From Phocaeicola dorei (lineage in GTDB: Bacteria > Bacteroidota > Bacteroidia > Bacteroidales > Bacteroidaceae): a stretch of 64,000 bases of DNA. Below, in pieces: positions 8,292 to 17,263 of this stretch. The stretch spans positions 5,301,501 through 5,365,500 of the forward strand of contig NZ_CP046176.1 in NCBI RefSeq assembly GCF_013009555.1. Direction: 5' to 3'. A program made the position numbers and the translations under genes. The notes under the pieces were generated by a model that ran no database searches, was not told the DNA's origin, and saw only the letters and a list, made by a program, of their open reading frames with translations. Each line of letters opens with the position of its first letter. Within the stretch, counting starts at the first letter, position 1.

Positions 8292-9539
8292 ATGAGAACA
8301 AAACATTTATTAATGGCGATAGCAACGTTGCTGGTGGCAGGTTGTTCGCAGAATGAAATTACGGAGGTCAGAACAGTCGGTAATCCAGCTGTCGGATTCG
8401 ATGTCTACACGGGGGTGGCGACCAGAGGCACAGATGTTTCTACCACAACCATGCAAGGAACATGTGACGAGACCCATTATGGCGGTTTCGGCATTATGGG
8501 ATATTACACAGGGAGTAAAAATTGGGATGAGGCTAAAGGAACCGTAACTCCATCTTTTATGTTCAATCAAAAAGTGACTTATGACACAAATGCAAATGAA
8601 TGGACTTATTCCCCGACAAAGTATTGGCCGAACAACACGACAGACAAAGTGTCTTTCTTTGCCTATGCTCCTTATGAGAGCAATGTATCCGGAGGCCGTG
8701 TAGGAATCGTGACTTCCCAAATTGATGATACCGGCATACCTTCTATTGATTTCACATTGAAAGAAGCAACCAAAATTGATGAAATGGTAGACTTGGTTGT
8801 AGCTGAAGAATTAAACAAAACAGCACAAGATGAGGCCATACAATTCAACTTCAGGCATACACTTTCTAAAATAAATTTTAAAGCCAAATTAGGCGCTGAC
8901 TATAGCGGATTGGACGGAACAAGCAGCTTCATCTATATCACTCACATGTGGATAATAGGCCAAAAGGGAGGGAGCCTGTCTTTTGATCAGACTAATAAAT
9001 TAACCAACGAAAATTCTAAATTTTATACGAAGGCAACATGGAAAGACCTTCATTGGGACTATGAAAATGCTACAATCGCTGAAGGCGATTACAGCATCGA
9101 AAAGATCATGAAAATGGAAGAGAAGGAGATCACGGAAATATGGGCCGATGGTACGGAAAAATCCATTAAAGGCATCATTCTGAAAAAAGGGAACAAAGAA
9201 ACTCCGGTAGATTTATTCAAAAAAGATCAATACCTGTACTTAATTCCAATCAACGATAATGCTGAAGAAGTTGCGGCAGACGGTGCCGGCGGATGTACAA
9301 GTGGCGATATTCAGATTGGCTTCCATTACGATATTGTATCCAAAACGGCAGATAGCAGCGATGACAATCCCAAATACGCAGTAAGCCATTTGGAAACAGC
9401 AGTTTCATTACCTGCCAATCACATGAAAAGAGGTAAATTTTACACATACACTTTCACTATTTCTCTGAAGGAAATAAAAGTAAGTGCGGCTAAAGTGAAC
9501 GACTGGGGTAGCGTTACCGGTAATTTTGATGTAAATTAA
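8292..9539 (+). CDS. Fimbrillin family protein, probable pilus subunit 1
   Basis: A 415-residue lipoprotein precursor (lipobox LLVAGC) of the Mfa-like fimbrillin family. The diagnostic segment YSPTKYWPNNTTDKVSFFAY (about residues 97-116) is shared with the next gene. The C-terminus carries NDWGSVTGNFDVN, the region that serves as a donor strand in this pilus class. Type V subunits are exported as lipoproteins and cut after an arginine by a trypsin-like protease; a candidate is the ATRGTD site near residue 42. It is the first fimbrillin and is followed by a strong intercistronic hairpin, as expected for a more abundant subunit. That abundance is inference. Confidence 0.85.
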   Translation: MRTKHLLMAIATLLVAGCSQNEITEVRTVGNPAVGFDVYTGVATRGTDVSTTTMQGTCDETHYGGFGIMGYYTGSKNWDEAKGTVTPSFMFNQKVTYDTNANEWTYSPTKYWPNNTTDKVSFFAYAPYESNVSGGRVGIVTSQIDDTGIPSIDFTLKEATKIDEMVDLVVAEELNKTAQDEAIQFNFRHTLSKINFKAKLGADYSGLDGTSSFIYITHMWIIGQKGGSLSFDQTNKLTNENSKFYTKATWKDLHWDYENATIAEGDYSIEKIMKMEEKEITEIWADGTEKSIKGIILKKGNKETPVDLFKKDQYLYLIPINDNAEEVAADGAGGCTSGDIQIGFHYDIVSKTADSSDDNPKYAVSHLETAVSLPANHMKRGKFYTYTFTISLKEIKVSAAKVNDWGSVTGNFDVN

Positions 9540-9550
9540 ATATTGCATAA

Positions 9551-9582
9551 GCCCGGATAAGGTTGAATGTCCTTCTCCGGGC
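9551..9582 (+). promoter_or_regulatory. Intercistronic hairpin between fimbrillins 1 and 2
   Basis: GCCCGGA (9551-9557) pairs with TCCGGGC (9576-9582) and AAGG (9559-9562) with CCTT (9571-9574), around an 8-base loop. No T-tract follows. It is therefore more likely an mRNA-stabilising or partial-termination element than a full terminator. Confidence 0.55.
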
Positions 9583-9622
9583 ACACCAACCGACAAATTG
9601 AAATTGACACATAAATAAAACA

Positions 9623-10606
9623 ATGAGAAGATTAAGAAAGATACTCTTTTTTATAATCCTTTCGGCATGGACACTCACGTCTTGCGAAAAGGATACAGGC
9701 ACAGAAACCGTAAATGTTCCCATAGGCTTCTCCAACAATGTAACGACCGCCACAAGGGCCAGCGATATAAACAACGACAATCTTACCTCCATCGGAGTAT
9801 TTGCCAGTCTTACCCACGGCAACTTTGACGCAACAGTTTCCACCCCCAACTTCATGTACAATCAGCTGGTGGAAAAGAAAAACGGCACATGGCAATACAC
9901 TCCCCTGAAGTATTGGCCAAACAATGATTCGGATAAAATCAGTTTCTTTGCCTATGCACCCCACAATGCCACGGGCGTTACGCCGAGCAACGCAATCCAA
10001 AAGGGTTATCCTTCATTCACTTACACTACACCCACAGCAGAAGCCGACCAGGTGGACCTGCTTGCCGCCACCCCCATTATAAACCAAAACGGGGGCAGTG
10101 TGGATTTCAAAATGCAACACGCACTTACCAAGGTGGTTTTCAATGTGAAAAGTAATGACGACATAACGGGAAAGGTAATCACAGCTTTCTCCATTACGGG
10201 AGCAAAAAGCGGGACACTGGCTTTTCATGTGCCGGCAAACGATGACGACAAGGGTTTCGGTTGGACTTATCCGTCAACGGTTACTGCCGAAACATTTACC
10301 GCTACCACAAAATCCCTGTCCGTACCGGATAAAAGTACTCCGGAGGAAGCTATGCTATGTACCTACTTCCTGCTCCCCACAAATATAGGAAACACATTCA
10401 ACATCACCTATACATACATAGGAATCAAAGGAACGCAAACCGTCACGTTGACCAATCAGCCTTTACCCTCACTCGACAAATGGCTGTCGGGGGCTTTCGT
10501 GAGCTACACCATCGGCATAGACAAAAAAGTAGTCACTGCCACAACAGAAAGTCATCCCACATGGGGGAATGGCGGTCAGGGATCTGTGGACGGAACAATT
10601 AATTGA
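9623..10606 (+). CDS. Fimbrillin family protein 2
   Basis: A 327-residue Mfa-like fimbrillin lipoprotein (lipobox LTSC, about residues 18-21). It shares the core motif YTPLKYWPNNDSDKISFFAY with the preceding gene and has a candidate arginine processing site in TTATRASD near residue 45. The middle HALTKVVFNVKSN segment and the closing HPTWGNGGQG strand fit the two-domain transthyretin-like fold of the family. It is 88 residues shorter than fimbrillin 1, mostly through loops in the C-terminal half. It lies in the same operon; the gap from the previous gene contains the hairpin. Confidence 0.83.
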   Translation: MRRLRKILFFIILSAWTLTSCEKDTGTETVNVPIGFSNNVTTATRASDINNDNLTSIGVFASLTHGNFDATVSTPNFMYNQLVEKKNGTWQYTPLKYWPNNDSDKISFFAYAPHNATGVTPSNAIQKGYPSFTYTTPTAEADQVDLLAATPIINQNGGSVDFKMQHALTKVVFNVKSNDDITGKVITAFSITGAKSGTLAFHVPANDDDKGFGWTYPSTVTAETFTATTKSLSVPDKSTPEEAMLCTYFLLPTNIGNTFNITYTYIGIKGTQTVTLTNQPLPSLDKWLSGAFVSYTIGIDKKVVTATTESHPTWGNGGQGSVDGTIN

Positions 10607-10632
10607 ATCTGAAAGAAAAACTATATATACAT

Positions 10633-12342
10633 ATGAAATACTCTTTTATCGTCACGGTATTATGCGGCCTCCTTGTCATAGGTGGCGCATGTACGCACGA
10701 AAACGACCCAGAGGATGGCAAAAGAACTAACCAGACGCCCCTCATCGTGAAAGCCACGGCAAGCAATTTCAATCATCTCTCCATATCCGGCTCCCCCTTT
10801 GCACGTACTCCCTTGGAAGACGGAGCCGAAACGCAGTTTAGTGCAGGAGACGCCATCGGCATTTTCGCCGTTAAAAATAATGCGATAGCAGATGCCGTCA
10901 ACAACATCAAACTGACTTATAAGAAAACAGGCATTGACACAGGTGAGTGGATTCCTCCTGCCGGCACTTCGCTCTATTGGAATGAAGGTATGGACTATAT
11001 CGCGTACTATCCCTACAAGGAAGGTGTCACGATAGATACCGGTAAAACCATAGATGAAATCATGACCTCACTAGTGGACAACGAAAAGCTGAAACCCGGA
11101 GCGGATCAATCCGGTTCCGATGAATATACCGCCTGTGACCTGATGACCGCCGTAGGAAAGGTCAGCGAGGAAACCCTGACTTTTGAATTCGAGCATCGGT
11201 TCGCATTACTGATATTGAAGCCACAAGCGCATTTCAAATATGTTCCACCCGCGGATGCAGTCTTCACCTATCGCAACAATGGAACATTATCAGACCTGAC
11301 TGTCGATGTCACAGCCAAAAACGTGAAACTGAACAATGTCACTCCCTGCAAAATGGACGACGGCAGTTTCCGTGCCATTGTCCTCCCCACCAAGACAGCG
11401 ACAGCCATAGCCGGGAGCTATTCAATAACCGATGTATCAACTTCCGGCACAAGCACAGACAAAACACTGACCTACTCATTCACCCCCTCCACAGCGTTCA
11501 CTGCAGGATGCTGCTACACCTTAGAGGTGAAAAGCCCGTTATCTGCCATAGAGAAAACACGGGAACTCACTCCCGGTGATTTTGTTTTTTTCACGGCAAA
11601 CAATAAAATAGAGATTTTCCCCGGAGATGGAGTCTTTGAGGGCAACACAATCCCCGACTACAAAGATGCTGCAGGGATGGTAATTACTTGCGATCCGGAA
11701 AAAATGACCGATCCGGAATGCAATAAGAAAGGATGGACACATGCCTATGTGATGGGATTGGAAAACATAGGAGTGGCAAAATGGGGAGACAAGGTAGATG
11801 AACCCGATATCCCTAATATGACAACAAACGATTTACTGGAGAATAACATGAATGGCTATTCTGAAACGCAAGTAATATTGAATACTTATGATGATACTCA
11901 ACTTAAGAATACATACAAAGCTTTTTTTAAGATAAAAGATTATCGGACGAAAAATAAAATACCGAATGACGAAAATATATGCAGTCCGTGGTTCATGCCG
12001 AGTATAGGTCAATGGTTCGATCTGCTCATAAATATAGGGGGAAAATCTCCGAGAACATTTGAAAGACAGTCTGCATACAGTTTAGAAACTCTGATATATG
12101 GAACCGAAACAAGAGAAAAAATAAGTAAACAATTAGCCAAAGCCGGAAGTACGTTGGGAGAAATTGTCGGCAACAGAAACATTTTCAGATGCACCACCGA
12201 ATCCAATGTAGCGACAGATGCCTGGATTCTTATTTGGCACTTTGAGATGCTCGATGGCGTTTTTTGGGAAAGAGTAGCTGTCAAAACTTACAGCAAGCTT
12301 TCTGATTCCGGATATAACGTCCGTCCTTTCTTCGCTTTTTAA
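10633..12342 (+). CDS. Large fimbrillin-family lipoprotein, probable pilus tip/adhesin
   Basis: I start at ATG 10633, because the resulting MKYSFIVTVLCGLLVIGGAC is a clean lipoprotein signal; an in-frame TTG upstream (10603) would overlap the previous stop. The product is 569 residues. The N-terminal ~310 are fimbrillin-like (LYWNEGMDYIAYYPY, FEFEHRFALLILKP). The C-terminal ~240 form a second domain with SPWFMPSIGQWFDLL and an SGYNVRPFFAF ending, a pattern seen in DUF1566/FISUMP-like lectin-type domains. A long last subunit with an extra domain suits a tip adhesin; this is inference. Codon use turns AT-rich toward the 3' end. Confidence 0.75.
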   Translation: MKYSFIVTVLCGLLVIGGACTHENDPEDGKRTNQTPLIVKATASNFNHLSISGSPFARTPLEDGAETQFSAGDAIGIFAVKNNAIADAVNNIKLTYKKTGIDTGEWIPPAGTSLYWNEGMDYIAYYPYKEGVTIDTGKTIDEIMTSLVDNEKLKPGADQSGSDEYTACDLMTAVGKVSEETLTFEFEHRFALLILKPQAHFKYVPPADAVFTYRNNGTLSDLTVDVTAKNVKLNNVTPCKMDDGSFRAIVLPTKTATAIAGSYSITDVSTSGTSTDKTLTYSFTPSTAFTAGCCYTLEVKSPLSAIEKTRELTPGDFVFFTANNKIEIFPGDGVFEGNTIPDYKDAAGMVITCDPEKMTDPECNKKGWTHAYVMGLENIGVAKWGDKVDEPDIPNMTTNDLLENNMNGYSETQVILNTYDDTQLKNTYKAFFKIKDYRTKNKIPNDENICSPWFMPSIGQWFDLLINIGGKSPRTFERQSAYSLETLIYGTETREKISKQLAKAGSTLGEIVGNRNIFRCTTESNVATDAWILIWHFEMLDGVFWERVAVKTYSKLSDSGYNVRPFFAF

Positions 12343-12407
12343 CTATCAAAAACGTAACTTCGATATAAGAGTTATCGTATAACTGATTAATAATGAATTA
12401 ATTCACA

Positions 12408-12470
12408 AATGTGCTAATATGCCAATGATCATGCGGAATAGAGCGCAGCCAATTGGCATATTAGCACATT
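12408..12470. repeat. Dispersed intergenic palindrome, copy A
   Basis: Perfect 19-bp arms, AATGTGCTAATATGCCAAT (12408-12426) and its reverse complement (12452-12470), flank a 25-base spacer. Both the arms and the spacer resemble the element at 55627-55721 in the opposite orientation. The 21-base loop core (12430-12450) matches the other copy at 19 of 21 positions, so this is a repeat family rather than a chance hairpin. Confidence 0.85.
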
Positions 12471-12804
12471 GACACATTGGCAAATTATTCAAAACCATTC
12501 TGCAACGAGCGTACCAACGATGCCACCCGTGCATAAGGGGGGGCTTGTACCAGCTATCAGCCCGTCTGGTATTCTATTCCATAACCGCTTTATGCCCTTT
12601 AAGGCTCTGTTAAGGCGGATAGCCTGCCACAGCTTTGACATAAAGCCATGCTTTTAATGTGCCTTTTCTGGAGACTTCTCGGGAGAAAGATCCCATATCC
12701 CTTTTAATCGGTATGCAGATACTAAATTCCGAAGCCGGTACAGTGAACGCTAATCACATTAACTAAAGGCTGTTATCATACAGCCACCCCATTCCATCCA
12801 TTAT

Positions 12805-12892
12805 TCCACCTTAGTGAAAATGCCATTTCACTAAGGTGAACTACTTGCTTCACCCAGGTGAAAGAAGCGCTTCACCAAGGTGATATTTCGGA
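12805..12892. repeat. Four-unit tandem array of 14-bp dyads, exact 22-bp period
   Basis: Units begin at 12805, 12827, 12849 and 12871. The 14-bp cores are TCCACCTTAGTGAA, TTCACTAAGGTGAA, TTCACCCAGGTGAA and TTCACCAAGGTGAT, near-palindromes of TTCACC-NN-GGTGAA. The 8-bp spacers between cores are unrelated. Units 1 and 2 also form a 13-bp inverted repeat with a 6-base loop. The nearest downstream gene is the ECF sigma factor at 13230. Confidence 0.8.
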
Positions 12893-13174
12893 TGCCGCCG
12901 GATAGAAACACAAATCCGCCTATGCTCTTGCCGGAAAACAGCTGCAGAAAAGACACACGCATGAAGAAAACCTGTTTCTGCCGGATGAAAAGCAAGCAGA
13001 AGCAGGACTACAAACCGTTTCAGTGGAATTCGAAAAGTATTCGCACGGCATTATATTGATTTACAACAAGATATGGTGACAGAATAAAATAATATAAAAG
13101 GGAAAAATGTTTTTTGTTCAAGATCGATATCCCTTACACTGACTATGAAATTAAAGACTTTTCACCTCGTATCG

Positions 13175-13205
13175 CTTGACTACCGAAAAAAAAGCCGTAA
13201 GTTTG
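13175..13205 (+). promoter_or_regulatory. Promoter of the ECF/FecR/receptor operon
   Basis: A -33-like CTTG at 13175-13178, a 19-base spacer, and an exact -7 TAAGTTTG at 13198-13205, 24 bases before the sigma ATG. Confidence 0.65.
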
Positions 13206-13229
13206 CCTCTGTTTACATAAAAACGTAAT

Positions 13230-13739
13230 ATGAAACTATCGGCAAAGGAATTTGAATACCAATTTCGCTGTCTTTACCGTCCGCTGAATATGTATGCCCT
13301 GCGCTATACTGAAAATCTGGATGACGCAGAAGACATCGTCCAACAAGCCTTCTCTGATGTATGGGAAAAGCTTGTCGGAGGCACATCTATTCAAAATCTG
13401 AAAGCTTATATGTACCAAACTGTACGTAACCGCTCACTCACACTGGTAACCAACCGGCAAACACACTGTGAAACAACCGAACTGACAGACTTGGAAGATT
13501 TAACAGAAGAAGAACGCATCATCCGGTCAGAACGTGATGCTCGTTTATGGACAGCTATCGACCACCTTCCTACCGAACGGAAAAAGATCTTTCTGCTTTC
13601 CAAACGTGACGGCCTTACTTATCAGGAAATTGCCACCGAGCTGGGTATTTCTATAAAAACAGTCGAACATCAAATCAGTAAGGCACTGAAAACATTACGA
13701 GAAACAGCCATTAAAATATATACTTTTTTCTTCGGATAA
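13230..13739 (+). CDS. ECF sigma factor (FecI-like) of a receptor-regulatory operon
   Basis: A 169-residue ECF sigma. Region 2 spans about 10-75 (FRCLYRPLNMYALRYTENLDDAEDIVQQAFSDVWEK) and region 4 about 115-165 (LPTERKKIFLLSKRDGLTYQEIATELGISIKTVEHQI). It is followed by a FecR anti-sigma and an STN-containing TonB receptor, the classical trans-envelope signalling trio: ligand binding at the receptor is relayed to FecR, which releases the sigma factor to transcribe target genes. It is about 27% shorter in its linker than usual for long ECF groups, but both domains are complete. Confidence 0.93.
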   Translation: MKLSAKEFEYQFRCLYRPLNMYALRYTENLDDAEDIVQQAFSDVWEKLVGGTSIQNLKAYMYQTVRNRSLTLVTNRQTHCETTELTDLEDLTEEERIIRSERDARLWTAIDHLPTERKKIFLLSKRDGLTYQEIATELGISIKTVEHQISKALKTLRETAIKIYTFFFG

Positions 13740-13808
13740 AAAAATCGGCAAGCGAATAGGGGGATTTTGTCTTTTCCCTGTCTTAACAATAAAAAGAAAA
13801 AAGATCGC

Positions 13809-14612
13809 ATGGAGAAAGAAGAAAAAGATATTCGTTTTGTAGCCCGGTTCTATCGGGAAAACAGGCTGGACACGACACAAGCCTGGCAAAAACTAGGTAT
13901 CGGCAAACAGAAAAATAATTCTATCTTATTATATAGACTAATAACTATCGCCGCTGTCACTTTCCTGATAGCCGGATTCAGTTGGTGGTGGATATACGAC
14001 AGGCAAGATTGGATTGTCATTGCCTCATCCGCACACGCTGTCAAAGAAGTCACGCTTCCGGATAACAGCCATATTACGCTGGCAGAGAATTCGGCCTTAC
14101 AGTATGACCGCTTGGCATACGGCAAAAAAAACAGGAACGTCACTTTAAACGGAAAAGCATATTTTTCAGTCACACATCAAGAACAATGTCCCTTCAGGGT
14201 ACAGACCGAACTGGCAAACATACAAGTACTAGGTACGCAATTCCAAGTAACGGCAAATGCAAATCAAACTTCGGCAACCGTAGAGTCTGGAAAAGTCCGT
14301 TTTTATAACAAAGAACAAAAAGAAGCTATCCTGACAAAAGGCATGTATGCTTTCATTAACCAAAAAGGACAAATGCAAATAGAAAAGCAAAGTGATCCCA
14401 ACACTTTTGCATGGAAGACTCACGTGTTTGTTTATAATGAAGCCCCCTTGAAAAAGGTAGTAAAAGAACTAGAAGAAGTCTATAAGGTCCATATCGGCGG
14501 AATTCCACAAAAAGAGTACTATTTGACCACGACCTTTGACAATACTCCGATAGAAGACATAATTGAAATCATAAACCAAACACTAGATACAAAACTAGAC
14601 ATAACCCAATGA
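13809..14612 (+). CDS. FecR-family anti-sigma factor
   Basis: I use ATG 13809 (MEKEEKDIRFVARFYR); an in-frame TTG at 13767 adds 14 unlikely residues. The 267-residue product has a cytoplasmic N-terminal segment that would bind the sigma factor, one transmembrane helix (about 43-60, ITIAAVTFLIAGFSWWWIY), a periplasmic FecR domain (about 75-165, with VTLPDNSHITLAENSALQYD) and a C-terminal DUF4974 domain (about 195-267). The DUF4974 domain is expected to contact the STN domain of the receptor. Its stop overlaps the receptor start by four bases (ATGA), so the two are coupled. Confidence 0.92.
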   Translation: MEKEEKDIRFVARFYRENRLDTTQAWQKLGIGKQKNNSILLYRLITIAAVTFLIAGFSWWWIYDRQDWIVIASSAHAVKEVTLPDNSHITLAENSALQYDRLAYGKKNRNVTLNGKAYFSVTHQEQCPFRVQTELANIQVLGTQFQVTANANQTSATVESGKVRFYNKEQKEAILTKGMYAFINQKGQMQIEKQSDPNTFAWKTHVFVYNEAPLKKVVKELEEVYKVHIGGIPQKEYYLTTTFDNTPIEDIIEIINQTLDTKLDITQ

Positions 14613-17263
14613 TGCAATTCCATTCTAAATTTTCTTTTCTTCTGCTCCTTTGCCTCATGCACATTTGCATTGAGGCAAAAGGAACAGAACATGACGAACC
14701 CCTCGTAACATTAGATATGAAACAAACCCCCATCCGTAAAGTTTTAGCAGAAATCACCCGGCAGACAGGTGTAACCTTTTCGTATGAATCCTCTTTAACA
14801 AAACATCTGTTACCGATAGATATAACAATAACCGCCCAGCCGTTATCCCACTGTTTGCGCATTCTGTTTCAAAAACTGTCCGTAGAATATATACAATCAG
14901 GCAAATACATCATCCTCAAGAAAAAACAGAAAAACATTGTAATCAGCGGCTTCATACGAGACAAATCCTCCTCAGAGTCCCTTATAGGCGCCTCCATCTA
15001 TGATGCTAAAAGCCATCAAGGAACAACCAGCAACGCCGACGGCTTTTTCAGCCTGACCCTGGAAGCCGGAAACGATGTATACCTGAACATCTCCTATGTA
15101 GGTTATGACAGTTTCCACCGTTCATTCATACAATTGGAACAAGACACGCTGCTTCCGGTTCTGCTGAACAGCCACCAGCAATTAGCCGAAGTAGTAGTGA
15201 CCGGAGAATATACCTCTTCTCCATTAGTCCAAACATCCGATATGGGACATACCCGTCTCAACAAAGACCTGATCCAACAAACCCCGGTATTATTCGGAGA
15301 AGCTGATATTATAAAAACCCTACAGACCTTGCCGGGTGTATCGGCAGGCACAGCCGGATTGGCAGGAATGTATGTGCGGGGCGGTAATGGAGACGACAAT
15401 CTTTATATGATAGAAGGGAATCCGTTATACCAGATCAACCATGTGGGCGGTCTGTTTTCCTCCTTCAACGCCGAAGCCGTAAAGGATGTAGAATTCTTTA
15501 AGTCCGCCTTCCCCGCCCGTTACGGAGGAAGACTGTCCAGCGTAGTCGATATCCATACAAAGGATGGCAACATGAAAGAATATCACGGAAGCGCCATGCT
15601 GGGACTGACCTCAGGCAGCCTGAATCTGGAAGGTCCGTTGGTCAAAGACCGGACCTCATTCAACTTTGCATTACGCCGTTCATGGATTGACGCGCTTTCG
15701 GCCCCAACCATCGCCATCTGGAACGCTACCAGAAATAAAGGAGAAACCCAAATAGTGGCACGATACGCTTTTACCGACATGAACTTTAAACTCAACCACC
15801 AGTTCAATGACCGCAGCCGCGGATATGCCGGTCTTTACTGGGGAAACGATTTTTTGAAGGGAGGAGAAAAAAGAGAAGGTGACAACGGATATGAAAGCAG
15901 AAACACCGGCAGACTGCGATGGGGAAACATCATGGCATTTACCGGCTGGTCATACGTATTCAACAACCAACTCTTCGGTAATGTGAATGCCGCCTTTACC
16001 CACTACTCTTCCACCTTGAAAGGAGACTACTACCAAGGAACAGAAGCCAACTACGTATCACAGGAAAGTTCAACCCAGAACCGCATTGACGACCTCAGCA
16101 TACGAGCCAATTTCGATTTCCGCCCCAATGCTTCCCATCAGTTGCATTTCGGCACTCATTATATTTACCACCGTTTTCATCCCGTAGACGAAAAATCGTA
16201 TTTTTCCAATGGTATGACCACCCAGACCAGACAAAACAACGACACTGCCCTACCTGCACATGAATTAGGCATATATATGGAAGAAGACTGGAAAATGAAC
16301 AAAAGAATACGTTTGAACGCCGGGATTCACCTCGGACTATACACCATTGACGGGAAAACGTACACTTCTCTGGAACCCCGTTTTTCCAGTCGTTTCCTGA
16401 TCAATCCGCAACTCAGTCTCAAAGCCTCTTATACCCGGATGAGCCAATATGTACATCAAGTCAATGAAAGCTACATCAACCTGCCCACAGACACATGGAT
16501 ACCGGTCAGCCGCAAGCTGAAACCGATGCAGAGCGACCAACTGGCTGTAGGAGCTTATTACACCACCGGCAACAAAATCTACTCTTTCTCCATAGAAGGA
16601 TATTATAAATGGATGAAACATCTGATGGACTATAAAGACAACTACCAGTTTCTCCCTCCTTCCACCAGCTGGGAAGATAAACTGACTCAAGGAAAAGGAC
16701 GTTCTTACGGCGTAGAACTTATTGCCCGCAAAGAAAAAGGAAAAATAACCGGATGGGCAGGTTATACTCTAAGCTGGAATGACAGACAGTTCACTGAGAT
16801 AAATAAAGGCAAGCGTTTTCCTGCCAAATTCGACAACCGGCATAAATTCAATATAATAGCCAATTGGAAAATCAAGCCCAAACTGGAGTTGACCGGAAGC
16901 TGGACCTACGCAACCGGTAACCGGCTCACGGTTTCTTTCGAAAACTACCAGGCCGTTTCTCCCCAACATCCGTTTCCGGGAGGCAGCCTGGTTCCTCCTT
17001 ATATAGATTCAGGCGGATTAGACTATTATACGGAACGTAATAATTTCCAACTTCCCGCCTATCACAGACTCGACTTGGGCATCAATATTTACCGGCCAAA
17101 GAAAAAGAACCGGATGGGAATATGGAATATCAGCATCTACAATGTCTATTCCTACATGGCACCCGTCAGCATACGCAAAGGATGGTGGTATAATAACGAC
17201 TGCTTCTATACCCTGGGCATAGTTCCCATTATACCATCAGTTTCTTACACTTATAAATTTTAA
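14609..17263 (+). CDS. TonB-dependent receptor with STN signalling domain
   Basis: An 884-residue outer membrane transducer. A signal peptide (about 1-24) precedes an STN/secretin-like domain (about 30-110: LDMKQTPIRKVLAEITRQTGV). A carboxypeptidase-regulatory-like domain follows (about 113-195: SGFIRDKSSSESLIGASIYD), then a plug (TLPGVSAGTAGLAGMYVRGG near 245) and a barrel. The STN domain is the feature that contacts a FecR anti-sigma, matching the gene just upstream. It is shorter than SusC proteins and is followed by a DUF4249 lipoprotein instead of SusD, a recurring Bacteroidota pairing. Substrate unknown. Confidence 0.92.
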   Translation: MMQFHSKFSFLLLLCLMHICIEAKGTEHDEPLVTLDMKQTPIRKVLAEITRQTGVTFSYESSLTKHLLPIDITITAQPLSHCLRILFQKLSVEYIQSGKYIILKKKQKNIVISGFIRDKSSSESLIGASIYDAKSHQGTTSNADGFFSLTLEAGNDVYLNISYVGYDSFHRSFIQLEQDTLLPVLLNSHQQLAEVVVTGEYTSSPLVQTSDMGHTRLNKDLIQQTPVLFGEADIIKTLQTLPGVSAGTAGLAGMYVRGGNGDDNLYMIEGNPLYQINHVGGLFSSFNAEAVKDVEFFKSAFPARYGGRLSSVVDIHTKDGNMKEYHGSAMLGLTSGSLNLEGPLVKDRTSFNFALRRSWIDALSAPTIAIWNATRNKGETQIVARYAFTDMNFKLNHQFNDRSRGYAGLYWGNDFLKGGEKREGDNGYESRNTGRLRWGNIMAFTGWSYVFNNQLFGNVNAAFTHYSSTLKGDYYQGTEANYVSQESSTQNRIDDLSIRANFDFRPNASHQLHFGTHYIYHRFHPVDEKSYFSNGMTTQTRQNNDTALPAHELGIYMEEDWKMNKRIRLNAGIHLGLYTIDGKTYTSLEPRFSSRFLINPQLSLKASYTRMSQYVHQVNESYINLPTDTWIPVSRKLKPMQSDQLAVGAYYTTGNKIYSFSIEGYYKWMKHLMDYKDNYQFLPPSTSWEDKLTQGKGRSYGVELIARKEKGKITGWAGYTLSWNDRQFTEINKGKRFPAKFDNRHKFNIIANWKIKPKLELTGSWTYATGNRLTVSFENYQAVSPQHPFPGGSLVPPYIDSGGLDYYTERNNFQLPAYHRLDLGINIYRPKKKNRMGIWNISIYNVYSYMAPVSIRKGWWYNNDCFYTLGIVPIIPSVSYTYKF

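Larger units (their letters stand above)
12343..13174. other. Gene-free stretch with two repeat structures
   Basis: About 830 bases with no convincing gene. It contains the dispersed palindrome at 12408, the 22-bp-period dyad array at 12805 and a short hairpin (12370-12384) just after the pilus operon. A 62-codon frame at 12469 is out of keeping with any protein and overlaps the palindrome. Confidence 0.55.

Noticed and set aside
12469..12657. 62-codon open frame
   Set aside because: Overlaps the dispersed palindrome and has no family-like sequence.
12805..12892. Tandem array considered as a CRISPR
   Set aside because: Units are 14 bp with 8-bp spacers, far too short, and no cas genes are present.
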